A DNA stretch of 64,000 nt, from contig JASANG010001784.1 in the NCBI GenBank assembly GCA_030248215.1, positions 186,001 through 250,000 on the forward strand. Reading direction: 5' to 3'. Made by a program: the position numbers and the translations under genes. Position 1 is the first letter of the stretch, and the number at the start of each line of letters is the position of its first letter. Shown here in pieces: positions 1 through 52,471 of this stretch. The DNA is from Enoplolaimus lenunculus. Its lineage: Eukaryota; Nematoda; Enoplea; Enoplida; Thoracostomopsidae. The notes beneath the pieces are model-generated. The model ran no database searches, was not told where the DNA came from, and saw only the letters and a program-made list of their open reading frames with translations.

Positions 1-119
1 GCAATGGTATAGAATCTCATACATTTATTTCAATACATTTTCTCTCTTTTATAGTAGCCCTTAAAAGGGTTGTTGGGATAAAGTTGTAATTTTTCGCTAA
101 TTTTGCATTTTAATTTCAG
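1..119 (+). other. 3' end of an intron of the ADAMTSL gene
   Basis: AT-rich intron tail ending in a pyrimidine stretch and TTTCAG at 114-119, the acceptor of the first visible exon. The exons for the signal peptide and the first TSP1 repeat must lie upstream of the window. Confidence 0.8.
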
Positions 120-40441
<40,322 letters not shown>

Positions 40442-41892
40442 ATTGCTTCTATATGATACTGAATTAACTTAGAATGAAAAATTGACAGATGTAAGCTCAC
40501 CTCAGGCTACCAAATGTGTTCAAGGAACGCTGAAATATGGCAGAAAATCAGTTCTGTTGTATTATTTCAAAATGAAATTAAACTGGTATATTCTTAAAAT
40601 AAGAAATTCAATTTTTTCGTATAGATTTTCCTATGTCTGTATTAGCAGTGTCGAGTTGTGCTTAAAATTTGAACGCCAAAAATTACTTATAAAATTCTTG
40701 CTATGAGGAGATATTACACAAATTGAAATTGCACTTTGGAATTTATTTCACATGTGTGAATAACCATGCAAGTTCACTGAATTTATTGCAGCCACTTTCT
40801 CATTGGCTGATGAAAAAATGCAAGATCTGCGTGCAATTTGCAGCTGCAAGTTCTCGCAGCAAAACTTGCACTTGTGAATACGGCTTAAGTTTAGGTAATT
40901 TCAAAATCTAATTTAGTTCTTAAGCCTAAAATGTATCCCACACCGAAACTTTGTTCGGCAGTTAAGTGTATTTATTTTGTTACTTTGTTTTTTTATATTT
41001 TGTGCGTTTTCTATATTGCCGTGTTGATTGCTCGTTATGCTTGCGTGTTATTTTGCATTTTTATGTTGTGTACAATTTGTTTACTATCACTGCCTTTAAC
41101 ATTTCCGTTGTCCGAGTTTACACTAATTTCAACCCAGCCATAGGGGAGACGCTGGTTCCTCACCCCCGAAGCGTGATTCACCTGTTAGTTGAAAAACAAT
41201 TTTGACAACATTTTGATAACATTCATAGACTTTCGTGGTTTAGCAAAGCTATATTTGCTTATCTGATTAAGTATTCAAAGTTTTAATTAAGAAATAAAGC
41301 CTAGGGTCCGCATTCTCAGCGGAGTATGTCACAAATGAAGCTTAGGGCTCACATTCTCAGCTGAGTGTAGCATCTATCAAAGTTTCATAATTTTTCACTT
41401 ATCCACTGAAAACTTTATGAAATTGTACACATCTTTGTTGAACGTAACGTTTATCGTTGCAAGAAAAAACTTTAATAAAATATGCTTTGGTTTAGTTTGT
41501 TTGAAAACCTATCGCTAACTGGTAATAGCTGTAATAGGACTAAAAAATTATAGATAGTGATTGGGCTCCTGAAACCTTACTTAAGTATCACTTGGTACTT
41601 AAGTATGTGCTAAGTAATTACTTAGCCATGTTGTCGTTTTTAAATGCGTACTTAAGTCAAGTAAATACTTAAGCCAATTTCAAAAACCCAGCCATGATCT
41701 TAAATTCTGAGGATTACGGAAGAGACAGCAATTTTTAGCCCTCAAAACAGAACCATGCGGTGGTATTTAAAATATGCGTTAGTTTGTTGCAAAAAACTGT
41801 TTAGTTCTGATAATTTCTCTGCATTAATTTCATTTGCAAAGCTGCTGTGATGTTTTTGTCTTATTTATTTGTTATGTTTCAAAAATTTGATT

Positions 41893-41975
41893 TGTGGCAA
41901 AAAGCACCGAATTCGAATGTACTTGACGAATTGTGTGTGGCAAAAAGCACCGAATTCGAATGTACTTGACGATTG
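41893..41975 (+). repeat. Direct duplication of about 44 bp
   Basis: GTGGCAAAAAGCACCGAATT followed by CGAATGTACTTGACGA occurs twice, about 44 bp apart, without change: a recent tandem duplication. Confidence 0.9.
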
Positions 41976-42699
41976 TGATGGAAAGATTAGTACACAATTC
42001 GTCAGGGGGAAAAACCGGTACATCCATGTTTCCACTTATAAAACCTCAAGTGTTCTTTTATTCGGACATTTTCGTTATTTTAAACCTACGTTCACCTCTA
42101 AAACCATTGAATTTTCTAAACCGTTGCGTATTTGAGCTTATAGTAACCTCCCGCTGATTATTCCACGCTTAAATTTGTAACATTGTAAAATTTATGACCG
42201 CCAAGCCAAGTAATAGGTTTTAAGTTTAAGCCTAAAACTTTTCTATTTATAAATGTACTCGAATAGTATCAATTAAACTTGGGCGTAAATTACAAGTATA
42301 AAAAATATTTAAAGATTCCATAACGAATATCAAATGATGTTGATTACTCGTATTAATATGTAACATTTTTACAGTTTGCTTTTGTTAACGAACACAAACT
42401 CGTGAGCGAAGCGAACAAGAAGCCAAACGCCATTTTAAACACAATAACTTGATACAAAATTTTGGTTTTGATCCGTGTTGCAGTGCAATGAATCTGGATG
42501 GCCGTACTTTGAACCATCCTTAATCAGGTTATATCATGGCTTATATACCAATTCGAATATCTATGCAAATAGTGTATGATATGTGTGTATTTATGGGATA
42601 GAATATATGTGATAATTATTGTTTTGTTTCATTATTTATGATAATGTAACTTTCAAAAGCGTTCCGACAATCATTGCCTATCACTGATCATCCTAATCC

Positions 42700-42950
42700 T
42701 ACACTGTAAATTCCAGTGAGTTAATTTTAACTCAGAATGAGTTGAATCCACTCACGAGTCTGCGGTCTGAATTAGGTCTTTCAGAACTGAGAATTCTGAA
42801 TTGAATTAACTCATTCTAACTTAATTAATTTGCTAGGAATTAAACCAACTCAGAGCGAGTTAATGTTTGCTGTTTTTAACTTAGAAACGACCAGAAATGA
42901 CTAATTCTCTCTCTGAGTTGATTAATTAAGTCATCGGAATTTACAGTGTA
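42700..42950 (+). mobile_element. ACTGTAAATT near-palindromic element
   Basis: Ends TACACTGTAAATTCCAGTGA and GGAATTTACAGTGTA. Shares small changes (CACTCACGAGTCTG, CATCGGAATTT) with the copy at 58646, so those two are closest relatives. Confidence 0.78.
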
Positions 42951-43089
42951 AACCTAGTCATATAAACATAATGCATTATCCACTTTATCTTGTGTTCGCT
43001 GTGTAGAAATTTGCAACGCCAATTTCCAACTACAGTTTTCAAAAACTATAGTCGTTGGAAAATGGTAAATTCAAAATTGCCCATATAGT

Positions 43090-43285
43090 TAAATTGAGTT
43101 ATTTTAAAACCGTTAATTGTACACAAACCCTTCGAAAACGGTGCTAGAATATCGGATTCATCTTAAAAAACCGTATGTGGAAATTTATTAAATATTTCAA
43201 TTTTTTGCACTACGCTATTTTAAGATGAAACCTATATTCTAGCGCCGTACGAACGATTTGTATACAAATTTGTTCAAATTAACAG
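43090..43285. repeat. Inverted-repeat pair (hairpin element)
   Basis: GTACACAAACCCTTCGAAAA...GCTAGAATATCGG..TTCATCTTAAAA at left is mirrored by TTTTAAGATGAAACCTATAT...AGCGCCGTACGAACGATTTG at right, around a loop of about 45 bp. Arms of about 50 bp at roughly 85% match. Confidence 0.75.
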
Positions 43286-43949
43286 TATAGCTAATTTGAA
43301 CTTTTCTAAGTCGTAGGTCAGGCGGTTGTCAACCACGCTGTACGTACGGAAATTGTTTGAACTCGTTTAAAGTTTCTCAGTTTCAGTGTTTCACCTGAAT
43401 CTGACGGGACAACTCAAAATTTACATCAAATCAGCAAACGCTGCGATTTTTGACCGTGGGGCGACCAACCCAATGGCACAACGAAATCCCGGGTATCTCA
43501 CAAAGAGCAGCCTCAGTTCGATCTCTATCTGGATGTGTTAATTCGTCACCCGACAACTTGTCGCCCAACAATGTCCTAAGTCTGAGCATAATGGTAAGCT
43601 TAATCCTAACCCTCGTCCTAATGATTGAATTATCGAGTCAACGAAATTTCGAACTACAAGTTGTCGGTCGAATAGTTGTCGGACGACGAATTGTCCTGTT
43701 GCCGTTTTATTTGTAAACACTAATTTTGTGATAGTAGTTGTAGTAATTAATAATAACGCAACGTTCATTTTTGCATTTAGGCCGAGGCTTAGGAATTGGC
43801 TCAAGGTTAAATCTTTTCCATAATCAGGTCCATAAAATAGGTTAGAGAGTTTTCTAGTTTCGCTGGCCACGCCTAATACCCTCAGCAAATCCGGTTTGGT
43901 ACAAATATTTCAGTATTCTATGAATGCTTTAATATTTGACTGTTTTTAC

Positions 43950-44127
43950 GGCTTGTGTATACAACAGGGCCGGAATGTTTTCCGGGTGGGCGATGACAGA
44001 GTCAGTTTAAGCTTTAGACTAATTTTTTTGCTTAGGCTTAGGAATAGGCTCATTCATACGCTTAGGCTTAGGCTTAGGCTTAGAAATATGCTTATACTAC
44101 TGTTTCGCCCTGTTCTATACACGGACC
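43950..44127 (+). mobile_element. TTAGGC-core element, short subfamily
   Basis: Left GGCTTGTGTATACAACAGGG, right CTGTTCTATACACGGACC. Core TTAGGCTTAGGC in two blocks. A right-end scrap of family A (TTTTTTACATTGGC) follows at about 44145. Confidence 0.7.
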
Positions 44128-44232
44128 CTACTGTTCTGGCCCCTGGTTTTTTACATTGGCTAAATTTTGTAACAATGAATTTCACTTGCACAGTCCCGGC
44201 TAAAATATTCAGGCGTCGCTTATTGTAAAAAC

Positions 44233-44383
44233 GGCCAATGTATAGAACAGGGCCGGAACGAGTAGTGTAAGCATATACCTAAGCTTAAGCCTATGCCTAT
44301 CCAAAAACATTAGTCTACAGCTTAAGCTTTACTCTATCACAGTCTCGCCGGAAAACATTCCGGCCCTGTTCTATACATGGGCC
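44233..44383 (+). mobile_element. TTAGGC-core element, short subfamily
   Basis: Left GGCCAATGTATAGAACAGGG, right CTGTTCTATACATGGGCC, nearly perfect inverted ends; only a few decayed CCTAAG units left. Confidence 0.8.
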
Positions 44384-45345
44384 ACGTCACTCATAAACTT
44401 TATGTTATTTTGTTATCATAACACTACTTATTAATGTTATATATTTTGTTTTACTTCAATTATATTTGTTATTGTAGTAAACGGTTTTACATAATATATA
44501 TATTTTCGATCAAGGTTTATGTTAAAAAATTTCAACATTTATATTTTGAACCGGTATTCTAAAAATTCCAGCAGTACTATTTTATCAGGGTGCAACCGGA
44601 GGTGAAAAATACCCGATCAGGAGGTAATAAAAAATTTGCCGGAGCCGGAGTTGAAACCGGAGGTGAAGAGAAATTATGTAGTTTTAAAATAATGTTTAAT
44701 TTGCTAATGTTAACAAAATATCTGTAAGTTGATGTTAAATTTTTTGGTTTTACGCATATTTTTTACGAAATCTCGGCTTATAAAACAACCAGAGACAGTG
44801 GTCGGTTTTGTGCCGAAGCCTGAGCCAGAATCAGACTTCCGGTTGTACCCTGATACTTATCAAACAGCTAGAGATAGAGTTTCATAAATTTTAAAACATC
44901 ACTGTAGCGAGAACCTTGATGTATTTTGAACCAATTACATTTTGCAGCAAATAACATTTTAGAACTGAAAATATGCCACTGCAAGCTTTGATCGTACTTA
45001 GCAAAAACTCATGGCCATTGTTACTTTAAGGGGCGTCTAGTTTTCGGGTGGGTCCATAAAAAAGTACGTTTAGATTCTAGATTATATTTTTTTGCTTAGG
45101 CTTAGGCTTAGGAATATGCTTAATCTACTGTTAAGAACCTTAAAGTTACATTCGCTAAACTCATTGTACGTTGTGCAAAAATCGGCAAACTAATAATATC
45201 GTTAAACGCTACGTACTTATTGCTTGAATAAATGGCTAACGTTAATACTTTGAGAAGCGTAACAGTAGCATAAGTAAGCATATTCCTAACCACAAGCATA
45301 AGCCTAACTTTTAGTGCAAATATAACCCTCTATCTGAGCCTAGCG

Positions 45346-45563
45346 CCCATATTCTCAAATGCATATAGCACCTATTACCAGTTAGTGATTGGTTTTCAAC
45401 CTAACGAACTGCTGTAATTGCAGAGTACAAAATTTGTTCGGAAGTAGCGAAAATCGAAAGCAATAAATCTGTTGATTTTCAACGCTCAACTTTCGCAGTT
45501 TCGAAAGTTACAAGACCTATCACTAACTGATAATAAGTGCTGCTTACATTTGAGAATACGGGC
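45346..45563 (+). mobile_element. TATTCTCAAATG element inside a decayed TTAGGC element
   Basis: Left CCATATTCTCAAATGCATAT, right CTTACATTTGAGAATACGGG. Family-B-like DNA lies on both sides (AAGCGTAACAGTAGCATAAG at 45255 and CAAAGTAACTTGGTCC at 45645), so this copy came in later. Confidence 0.65.
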
Positions 45564-45935
45564 TTAGGTGTAAGCCTACACCAAAAATAGTCTAAAGCTT
45601 AAGCTTACTCTATTGGAGTCCAGTGCAGAAATGGAATGCCCTCAAAGTAACTTGGTCCGAACAACAAATTAATCTAAAGCTTAAAAAGAAAAAACATTCA
45701 AAAACTTTATGCCTACGGTAAATGGACGGAAGAATCTGAGTATCGGATGTCGCAAATTTTCAAAGCATTCAGTTTAACATACACAATGACCCTGAGAATA
45801 TTCAGTTGAACATTCAACCGTACTTTCAAGCAGAATTCAACGACGAGTTGAACGTAACTTACGCTGAACTTACTCATTTTATCAACAATTTGGAAATTGT
45901 TGCAAGAAAATCGTTTTTATAAGCTTCCCTTTTTG

Positions 45936-46134
45936 GGCCCATGTAAAGATCAGCGGCGTAACGTTTTTCTGTGGGACTACAAAAGAGTAGGCTAAGCTTT
46001 AGACTATGTTTTGCTTCGATTAGGATTAGACTTAAGCTTAGGTTTAGGAATATGCTCAATCTTACGCTTAGGTTTAGGTTTAGGCTTAGGAATATGCTTA
46101 TAATACTGTTCCGCCACCTGTTCTTTATATTGGT
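45936..46134 (+). mobile_element. TTAGGC-core element, family A, exact 8-bp TSD
   Basis: Left GGCCCATGTAAAGATCAGCG, right CTGTTCTTTATATTGGT, flanked by CCTTTTTG on both sides (the last two C of the element coincide with the duplication or are lost). Confidence 0.85.
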
Positions 46135-47029
46135 CCTTTTTGAAAATTTACGCCCATGAAAAAATTTTAACGGAACGTTTTATTCTGTGGAACTGAAATA
46201 GAGTAAGCTTAAGCTTTAATTCTAAAATTGACAAACTCACAGAATAGCGTATTAACTTTAAATAAAAATACAAAAATTAAGACATATCTTGAAAAATATT
46301 CAAAATACGTGACTGAGAATTGCTAAATTAATAACCGATCAGTCATGTGAGTGCCCAGTGATGCGCAACATTGTCACGAACATTTAAAAGTTCACTGAAA
46401 ATTGATCTATTAATCTTTTCTTCACACTCTGAACACAGTTGCAAGTCGCTTGAATTTATCGCACAACAGTTTGATAACGTTTCACATACGTATTTTGTGC
46501 AACTTTCAAGCATTACGTTTTTTACAATGTTATTTTTTAGAACGGAAGCGTGTGATTGTTATGTGAAAAGAATATTTGCATGCAGATTGTTGTACATTCG
46601 TTAACTTTTGCGCATTGTTGCAAAGCCGGATGTCTAACTGACAATATTTCTCAAAAAGGTAACTTGAAAAGTATTTTTCTACAAAACTTTGCAAATTATT
46701 GCTAAAATTTGCATATTTAACATAAAGTTTACTTACAGGCACATGTAAATATGGCATAAACCGATAAGAATTTGTAAATTTTTAAAACAGTAATTGCAAA
46801 CTTTTTAGTTTAAATCTTTATTTTGCGATAATCAAACATAAGCACCATATTAATGCTAAGATGCATTGGACTTAGTATTTTTCAATATTGACCGCCGCGA
46901 TAGGGCTTAAACATCGGACGTTTTCACTAATTTTATTTTATACACTTTCTGATGAACACGTCCAAACCGCACCCAATGGCTAACTTAAACTTATACAAAA
47001 ATTCTTTCTGATGCGTAGCATAAAATATC

Positions 47030-47229
47030 AGCCAATGTAAGGAACAGGGGTGGAACAGTATTATAAGCTTATTCCTAAGCCTAAGCCTTAGCCGAAGCGT
47101 AAGATAAGTTTATTCTTAAGTCTAAACCTAAGCCTAAGCCTAAGCCAAGCAAAAAATTAGTCTAAAGCTTGAGCTTATTCTATTCTAGTCCCACAGAAAA
47201 ACGTTCCGCTCCTGATATTTACAAGGGCC
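47030..47229 (+). mobile_element. TTAGGC-core element, family A
   Basis: Left GCCAATGTAAGGAACAGGGG, right TGATATTTACAAGGGCC, two CCTAAG blocks. Target duplication not clear. About 640 bp beyond the 3' end of the GPCR. Confidence 0.75.
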
Positions 47230-47867
47230 GAAATCTCAAACTAGCGAAGAAACGGAATCCTTACTCAGTCGTGAAATTCACTAAAAACTTGCCGATCCAA
47301 TAGATATCGCTTAGATAATTCGACGGTACCAATTTCATGGCTGCGAGGCCAACGATTAAACAGTTATAAGCCTTTTAACTTATAGTGCAAACACGACCAG
47401 GATTGGAGATTATAATATCATTCACATGTTCGTAAAATATAAGCTTTGCCGGGTTTATTCGCTGAACAAATTTTGCACATGGTCGTGTACGTTCAATACA
47501 GTAAAAGGTGAAATTTCATAGCGATATTAAATTAGAAGCAGGTGCCCTGCATCAAAAAATCAATAAACTCAACGCGTCGAGATTAATAAAATAAACCGTT
47601 TTTCAATAAATTCCTAAGGGGGTCCAAATTCCACACTCCCGTGTCTCAAACTTTTCCATCGGTTTTGCATAAATTACTAAACAGCCCACCGGCATTGTGA
47701 GTATATTAAAATGGTATTTTTTTGCGTATTTTACTCGCCTTCACAATTTTGAGTGTAAATAAAAGTAAAATTTTAGTAAACAATTTTAAAAATTTTATAG
47801 TACAAACTCATTCGTTCAAATTTTCCTAAAAACACACACCAGACTTTAATGGATCAAGTTTACAGGG

Positions 47868-49878
47868 TCAAACATCAGCACACTGGGTTCCGGTTAAAAG
47901 TGGGACTTGAACCAGTTCAGGCTCACCAATGACACCGCTTTGCGCTTGACCACTGCCGCGTTTTGGGAATTTTCGTCTATCCGCCTGTCTGGAGCCTTCA
48001 CTGGGGGGACTGGTTACCGTGGTGGTTGACGACGGTGAACTACAGAGTTGCGAAGACGCAACTGAATCGTGGACCGGTACAAAACAACCACCTGGGTCGC
48101 CCGGTGTATAAATTCTTTGGGTCGGATTTGATAGTTTTGAGTTCAAAATATAATTTGTTAAATTGTTTGCGTTTGATGAGCTTGCGGTTGTTGCGCATAA
48201 ACACGAATTGCCTGCGGCACCGCCACCGCCGTTGATTCGTGTCTCAAGTTGGACGCCATTGATAACGTCACCGACGTCGTCGATGACGTCAGTGTCGTCA
48301 TCCATGGCGTCAACGATGACGCCATCGTGAAGTACACAATAGTCAGGTTTGTTGTTATGTCTGGACGACGGCGATAACAGTCGTCTAGACATAACAGACG
48401 AACTGGACATTTGCCAAACAGGCGGAGTTTTTTCACGATGACGTCCGCCGCCATCAGTTTTCATCGCAACCGCGTGCGAATAGCATGGTGGCTTATCAGA
48501 AGACGGTACCGACCTTGGCATGACGCCAACACCGCGATATACTTCAGAATCATTGGTGGCGGTGCCAACTTTCTTTAATTTCAAGGCGTTGTTGTGGTCG
48601 CTTTGACGTTTTCCGCCACTCGGAAGTGATGATAAATCAACTAAATCAAACGGACGCCCTGAATCGATGCTTATTTCGCAACGATCGGATAGAAATTTTT
48701 TGTGTGACTCAAAATTTGATGGCGAAGATGGCTGACTGTTGCCGTTGCGGTACGGATCATCGCTGAATTCAGTTTGTGACCCAATACCCATAAGCGAGCG
48801 CCGAGCGCGTTGTGGTGAAACGTATTGTGGTTGCATACAGTATCCGTTACCTTTAACTCCTTGCCGTAAAGGTGGAATTATATCCGGTTGTCTGCCAATT
48901 TGAGGAAGACCTCGATCACCGGATTTAGTATCGTTTGCTGGGTTTTCGTTCCATCCGATCCCCCTGTTGTCACCGCTATCCCCGCGTCCAGGCTCGAACC
49001 TGCGCGGAAGACTTGAATCACCGGTATGATTAGCACCACCCTCGTCACGGCAGCCATGGTCGTCATAGGTATGTTGTGCCTTTGGATAAATATCTGCAAT
49101 CGCCGATTCATCGGTATCTTCTATCATTTCTACCGGTTGATGCAGCCCCCCAGGGGCAGTCGCCATACAACAAAACCGTTTTAAAAACATTTCACGATAG
49201 ACGCTGTCGAATCCGGTATAAATGATAAAATTCAACGAAGAATTAATGGTCACCAGTAAATTGCTCATATCGGCCATATAATGGATAATAATTGGATTAA
49301 CATCCACAAACGCTTCCAGGACATTAATAATAACGCTTAATATGTTACAAACTAGAAATAGAATAATTACCATTATCATTGTTATCGTATCATCTTGTGA
49401 CATTTGTGAACATTTTTCGTCTTGTGCCCACGTTGTACGAGATTCGTTTCGATGTAACTGCCGACCGTCGGAAATTCCTTGTTGTTGGCCGGTAACCTGG
49501 GTCCCGCCGTCCATAGCTAACATTTCGCCACCGTTTCCCAAACTGTCTGGATGATGCGTAGAAGTTTGATATTCCCTGTCAGTGTCTGAATGGCTGGGTA
49601 GCAGTGATGGCTCAAATTGCCTTAATAACTGATCGTATTTTTCGTGGCCGATCATGTCTGAAGAATTACGATGGTTGTCAACGTCAATCCGCGTATTCTG
49701 ACTGGACGCCGACCGCGGTCGATTATGACCGTCGAGCGGTCTGATTGGTTGTTGCAGTAACGGTTGAGTTGGTGTCGCAGTTGCTAATTGGTCAGGTCGT
49801 TGACGAGTTGCATGTTGCGAACTGATTGGTTGATTGCTGGTGTCGTCGAGCCATGGCGTTCGATAGTTGTTCTGCTTA

Positions 49879-49913
<35 letters not shown>

Positions 49914-50969
49914 TAGTTGCTGTTGCCAACTATACAAACATGGGTCAACGTCCGCTAAAGGCTTCGAATTGTAGTTATTTTTGTTTTGTTTCCGCTGAAA
50001 TTGTTGTTGTTGTTGTTGTTGCTCTTGTAGTTTCTCCTGCGGTTGCTGTTGTTGTTGTGTTTGTTGCTCGTCACTTTTATCGCTAATTCTCATCGCTTGC
50101 TGTAAAAATAACGCAGTTTCAAGCTGAATGCGTTGTTGATGTGTTCGCCGTGACAGTCGACGTCTTTGACGCAGCTTAATCGTATGAACTCGTATTATAA
50201 TAATTCCATTCAGTAGACAAAGTAGAAAAAATGGCAAAAAAGTTAACAAAATTGACGTTGCGTACACATTATACGCTTCGTTAATTATTTCAAGCAACGG
50301 CGTAGGACAAATTTCTTGCTGTATTTCATACGGCGGGGTTGTCGCTACACAGCGAACAACAACAGTTGCCCAAAATTGTACTGCATTGTACGCAATTGAT
50401 ACAAATATTATAATTGCAATTACTCCGACTGCAGTACGTGGACGGCACCATTTTCGACTGCGAGCCGCTGAGCAACAAACGTGAACAAAACAATCTGTCG
50501 CTGCGGCAATCGTAAAATACACTGAACACGATTGGGCCATATTACCAAGAGTTAATACTGGTAGAGATTTCATGAATACGTCATTCAACATTGGTACATA
50601 CGTTCGTGCCGAATCCATCCAAATTAAAAATAAGCCAGTAAAAACGACAAAAAAATCAGACACTGCTAACGCAGCGAGGTATACGTTACCGGACGAATCA
50701 GACAGCGGTGGTCGTGAGAATAGCGCAAGATTGAACAGATTTGTGATCATTCCAAACGTCGCAACGATGGGAACGGTGATTATGATGACGAAAAAGTTGT
50801 ACGGCGCGTAGCCGCTGTCGCCTGTATCATCGGATGACGTAATTTCGCCACAAGCACATACCGGAAGACCTAAGCTTACGGCAACTGATTTTGCAATGAT
50901 GTCAGTATCGGATCCGGTTCCGTTAAGCAGAGCGATTGTTGTTGTTTGTGTTGTTGCTATAGTTGCCAT
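47868..50969 (-). CDS. FMRFamide-receptor-like class A GPCR, 1033 aa, single exon
   Basis: Plasma-membrane neuropeptide receptor candidate. TM segments at about 58-84, 95-117, 132-161, 178-200, 232-258, 527-552 and 566-585. Family marks: T-N-L-F-N in TM1, L-A-A-L-A-V-S-D in TM2, S-I-A-Y-N-x(2)-Q-F-W in TM4, F-L-V-C-N in TM6 and NSSLNFIIY (NPxxY variant) in TM7. The N-terminus has an N-G-T glycosylation site. TM3 ends T-D-C-F, so the D/E-R-Y arginine is Cys. The third inner loop (about 262-526) is Gln-rich, with several CAG/CAA-coded runs, and the C-tail of about 445 residues is Ser/Asp/Gly-rich; both are far longer than usual. An in-frame TAA lies directly before the ATG, which fixes the start unless a 5' intron ends there. 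TTTATT at 47454-47459 could be a minus-strand AATAAA. FMRFamide-type ligand is family inference. Confidence 0.9.
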
Positions 50970-51763
50970 TTACCCTGTATTAATTTTTTTCTATTATTGT
51001 TATTGTTATTATTTTAAGATAAATTTAACTTTAATTCAATACTATCCGTAGCTGTGACACATGTGCAACTCTCTTAAAATATACTGTATTTTGGCATATG
51101 TTTGGAAGGATTTTTTCAAGAAAGTCTGTACTTAAGGCTTGAAACTTGATTGACAATTGAGTATTCAATTCCAATACAAATTTTCGCCTGCGCGGGTCCA
51201 ATAGCAAAACAACGAAAAAGTGAACAACAATCTTCTATCTTCAGAATTTTTCACTTAGAAGTACAGAAGCAAATCTGTATATGGAAGGCAATCTGCTGGA
51301 ACGCTGCCCCCAGTTTCTAAAGTGTGCAACTGTACGCATTCTATTACAAAGAATGTACCCAGCGAACGTTGTGTTTTTGGCCTACCCTCGTTATTTAGAG
51401 GTTAAGTTTACTGATGTTTTCATTTTCATACGTTGAAATATTCCAATTGTATAAACCACACGAATTCTGCGCTTAAAACGTCAACTACCCCCAGTAAATA
51501 AGGCGGAATCGGCCAAAAACGCAACACCCAGCGATACATTTTGCAGTACAGAATATCAAACTAAGTTTCACATTCTTGTACACAGAGTAATCATCTACTT
51601 TTGATTTTACTAAGCTGAAACGGTAATTTGAGTACAGTTACGGATTTTTCAATTTAAAGCCAAAGTTTCAGAGTTTGGCTTCACTTAATCTTAAACTTGT
51701 TTCAAGTTTTTTATGTTTTAACGTCTTGCTAAGCCATTACAATAAAACGCGTAAAAAACCTTT
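50970..51763. other. GPCR upstream region, two repeats
   Basis: Immediately upstream of the receptor start. 51045-51310 is a repeat (ACATGTGCAA, TTGGCATATGTTT, CTTAGAAGTA, AATCTGCTGGAACGCTGCC) also found at 57140-57440. 51321-51605 is the third CAAGAGT-family copy, decayed at its ends. No promoter motif could be fixed. Confidence 0.6.
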
Positions 51764-52471
51764 TACAGTAGTGACCCGAATAAGAATGGGGACTGATATT
51801 TATTTGGCCTCTTATGAGGGTACACCCTCTGTTATTCGGTTACGAACTGTTGTTTATTTACAACCCCCTCCGGTCCTCCGCCACCCTTCGTTACTGATAT
51901 ATATTTGGTATTGCAACTATCCATTGAATTAAACGTTTATTTGTCTTGTTTAAATAGCTTGAGCGATAAAGCAATGTTATACTTAGGAATGTACTTTCAA
52001 GACTTAAGTACGCTTCAAAGTTTCGAACACAACTTCATTTGGTCCTGGAGTCATTTATGCGTTAGAATAATGGATAATTTACATCTATGGACTCTAATTA
52101 CACTGTAAATTTCATTCAGTTGATTAATCAATTCAGCTAGCGAGTTGGTTATTTCTGAACTGATATCGGTAAACAATAACTCACTCTCACTTGAGGTAAT
52201 TCTCACTGTGAGTTGAGTTGACTTTTCATGAGTTGATTAATTAACTCAAAAAGAATTGAATCAACTCAAAATTCTGAGTTATGATAGTCCTAACTCAGCC
52301 TGAGTGATTCAACTCATTCGGAGTTAAAATCAACTCACTGAAATTTACAGTGTAGGCGTAAGGGACTCAATCCGTTTGCGGACTCTTATTATGGATACGG
52401 ATTCCTATTGATTAGGACTCAAAATGGGGACCCCTTCTTATTACCCTCTTCTTATTCGGGTCACTGCAGTA
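51764..52471 (+). mobile_element. GACCCGAATAAG-family TA-site element, long complete copy
   Basis: Left TACAGTAGTGACCCGAATAA, right TTATTCGGGTCACTGCAGTA, bounded by TA. Interrupted at 52099-52354 by an ACTGTAAATT near-palindrome. Without the insertion it is about 450 bp, as at 16636. Confidence 0.85.
52099..52354 (+). mobile_element. ACTGTAAATT near-palindromic element nested in a TA-site element
   Basis: Inserted at ...GGACTCTAAT-TA and resumed at TA-GGCG; the copy at 53908 has the uninterrupted GGAATCTAATTAGGG, so this proves a TA target duplication for the family. Confidence 0.88.

Larger units (their letters stand above)
40442..47867. other. Intergenic region between ADAMTSL and the GPCR
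   Basis: No gene recognised. Holds a CACGTGCAAG part copy (40717-40886), a TTTCTGAAACC/ACTTAAGTA relative (41566-41695), a 44-bp direct duplication (about 41893-41975), a near-palindrome (42700-42950), an inverted-repeat pair (about 43090-43285), a GTTGTCGG-type repeat (43545-43705), TTAGGC elements (43950-44127, 44233-44383, 45013-45155, 45245-45655 decayed, 45936-46134, 47030-47229) and a TATTCTCAAATG element (45346-45563). Stretches 44385-45000, 46230-47020 and 47240-47860 are AT-rich with nothing recognised apart from possible polyadenylation signals. Confidence 0.75.

Noticed and set aside
40966-41205. Hydrophobic frame after the PLAC exon
   Set aside because: T-rich DNA yields Phe/Leu/Val in two frames; no start context or homology.
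48158-49111. Secondary minus-strand frames inside the receptor tail
   Set aside because: Shadows of the 1033-codon receptor frame.
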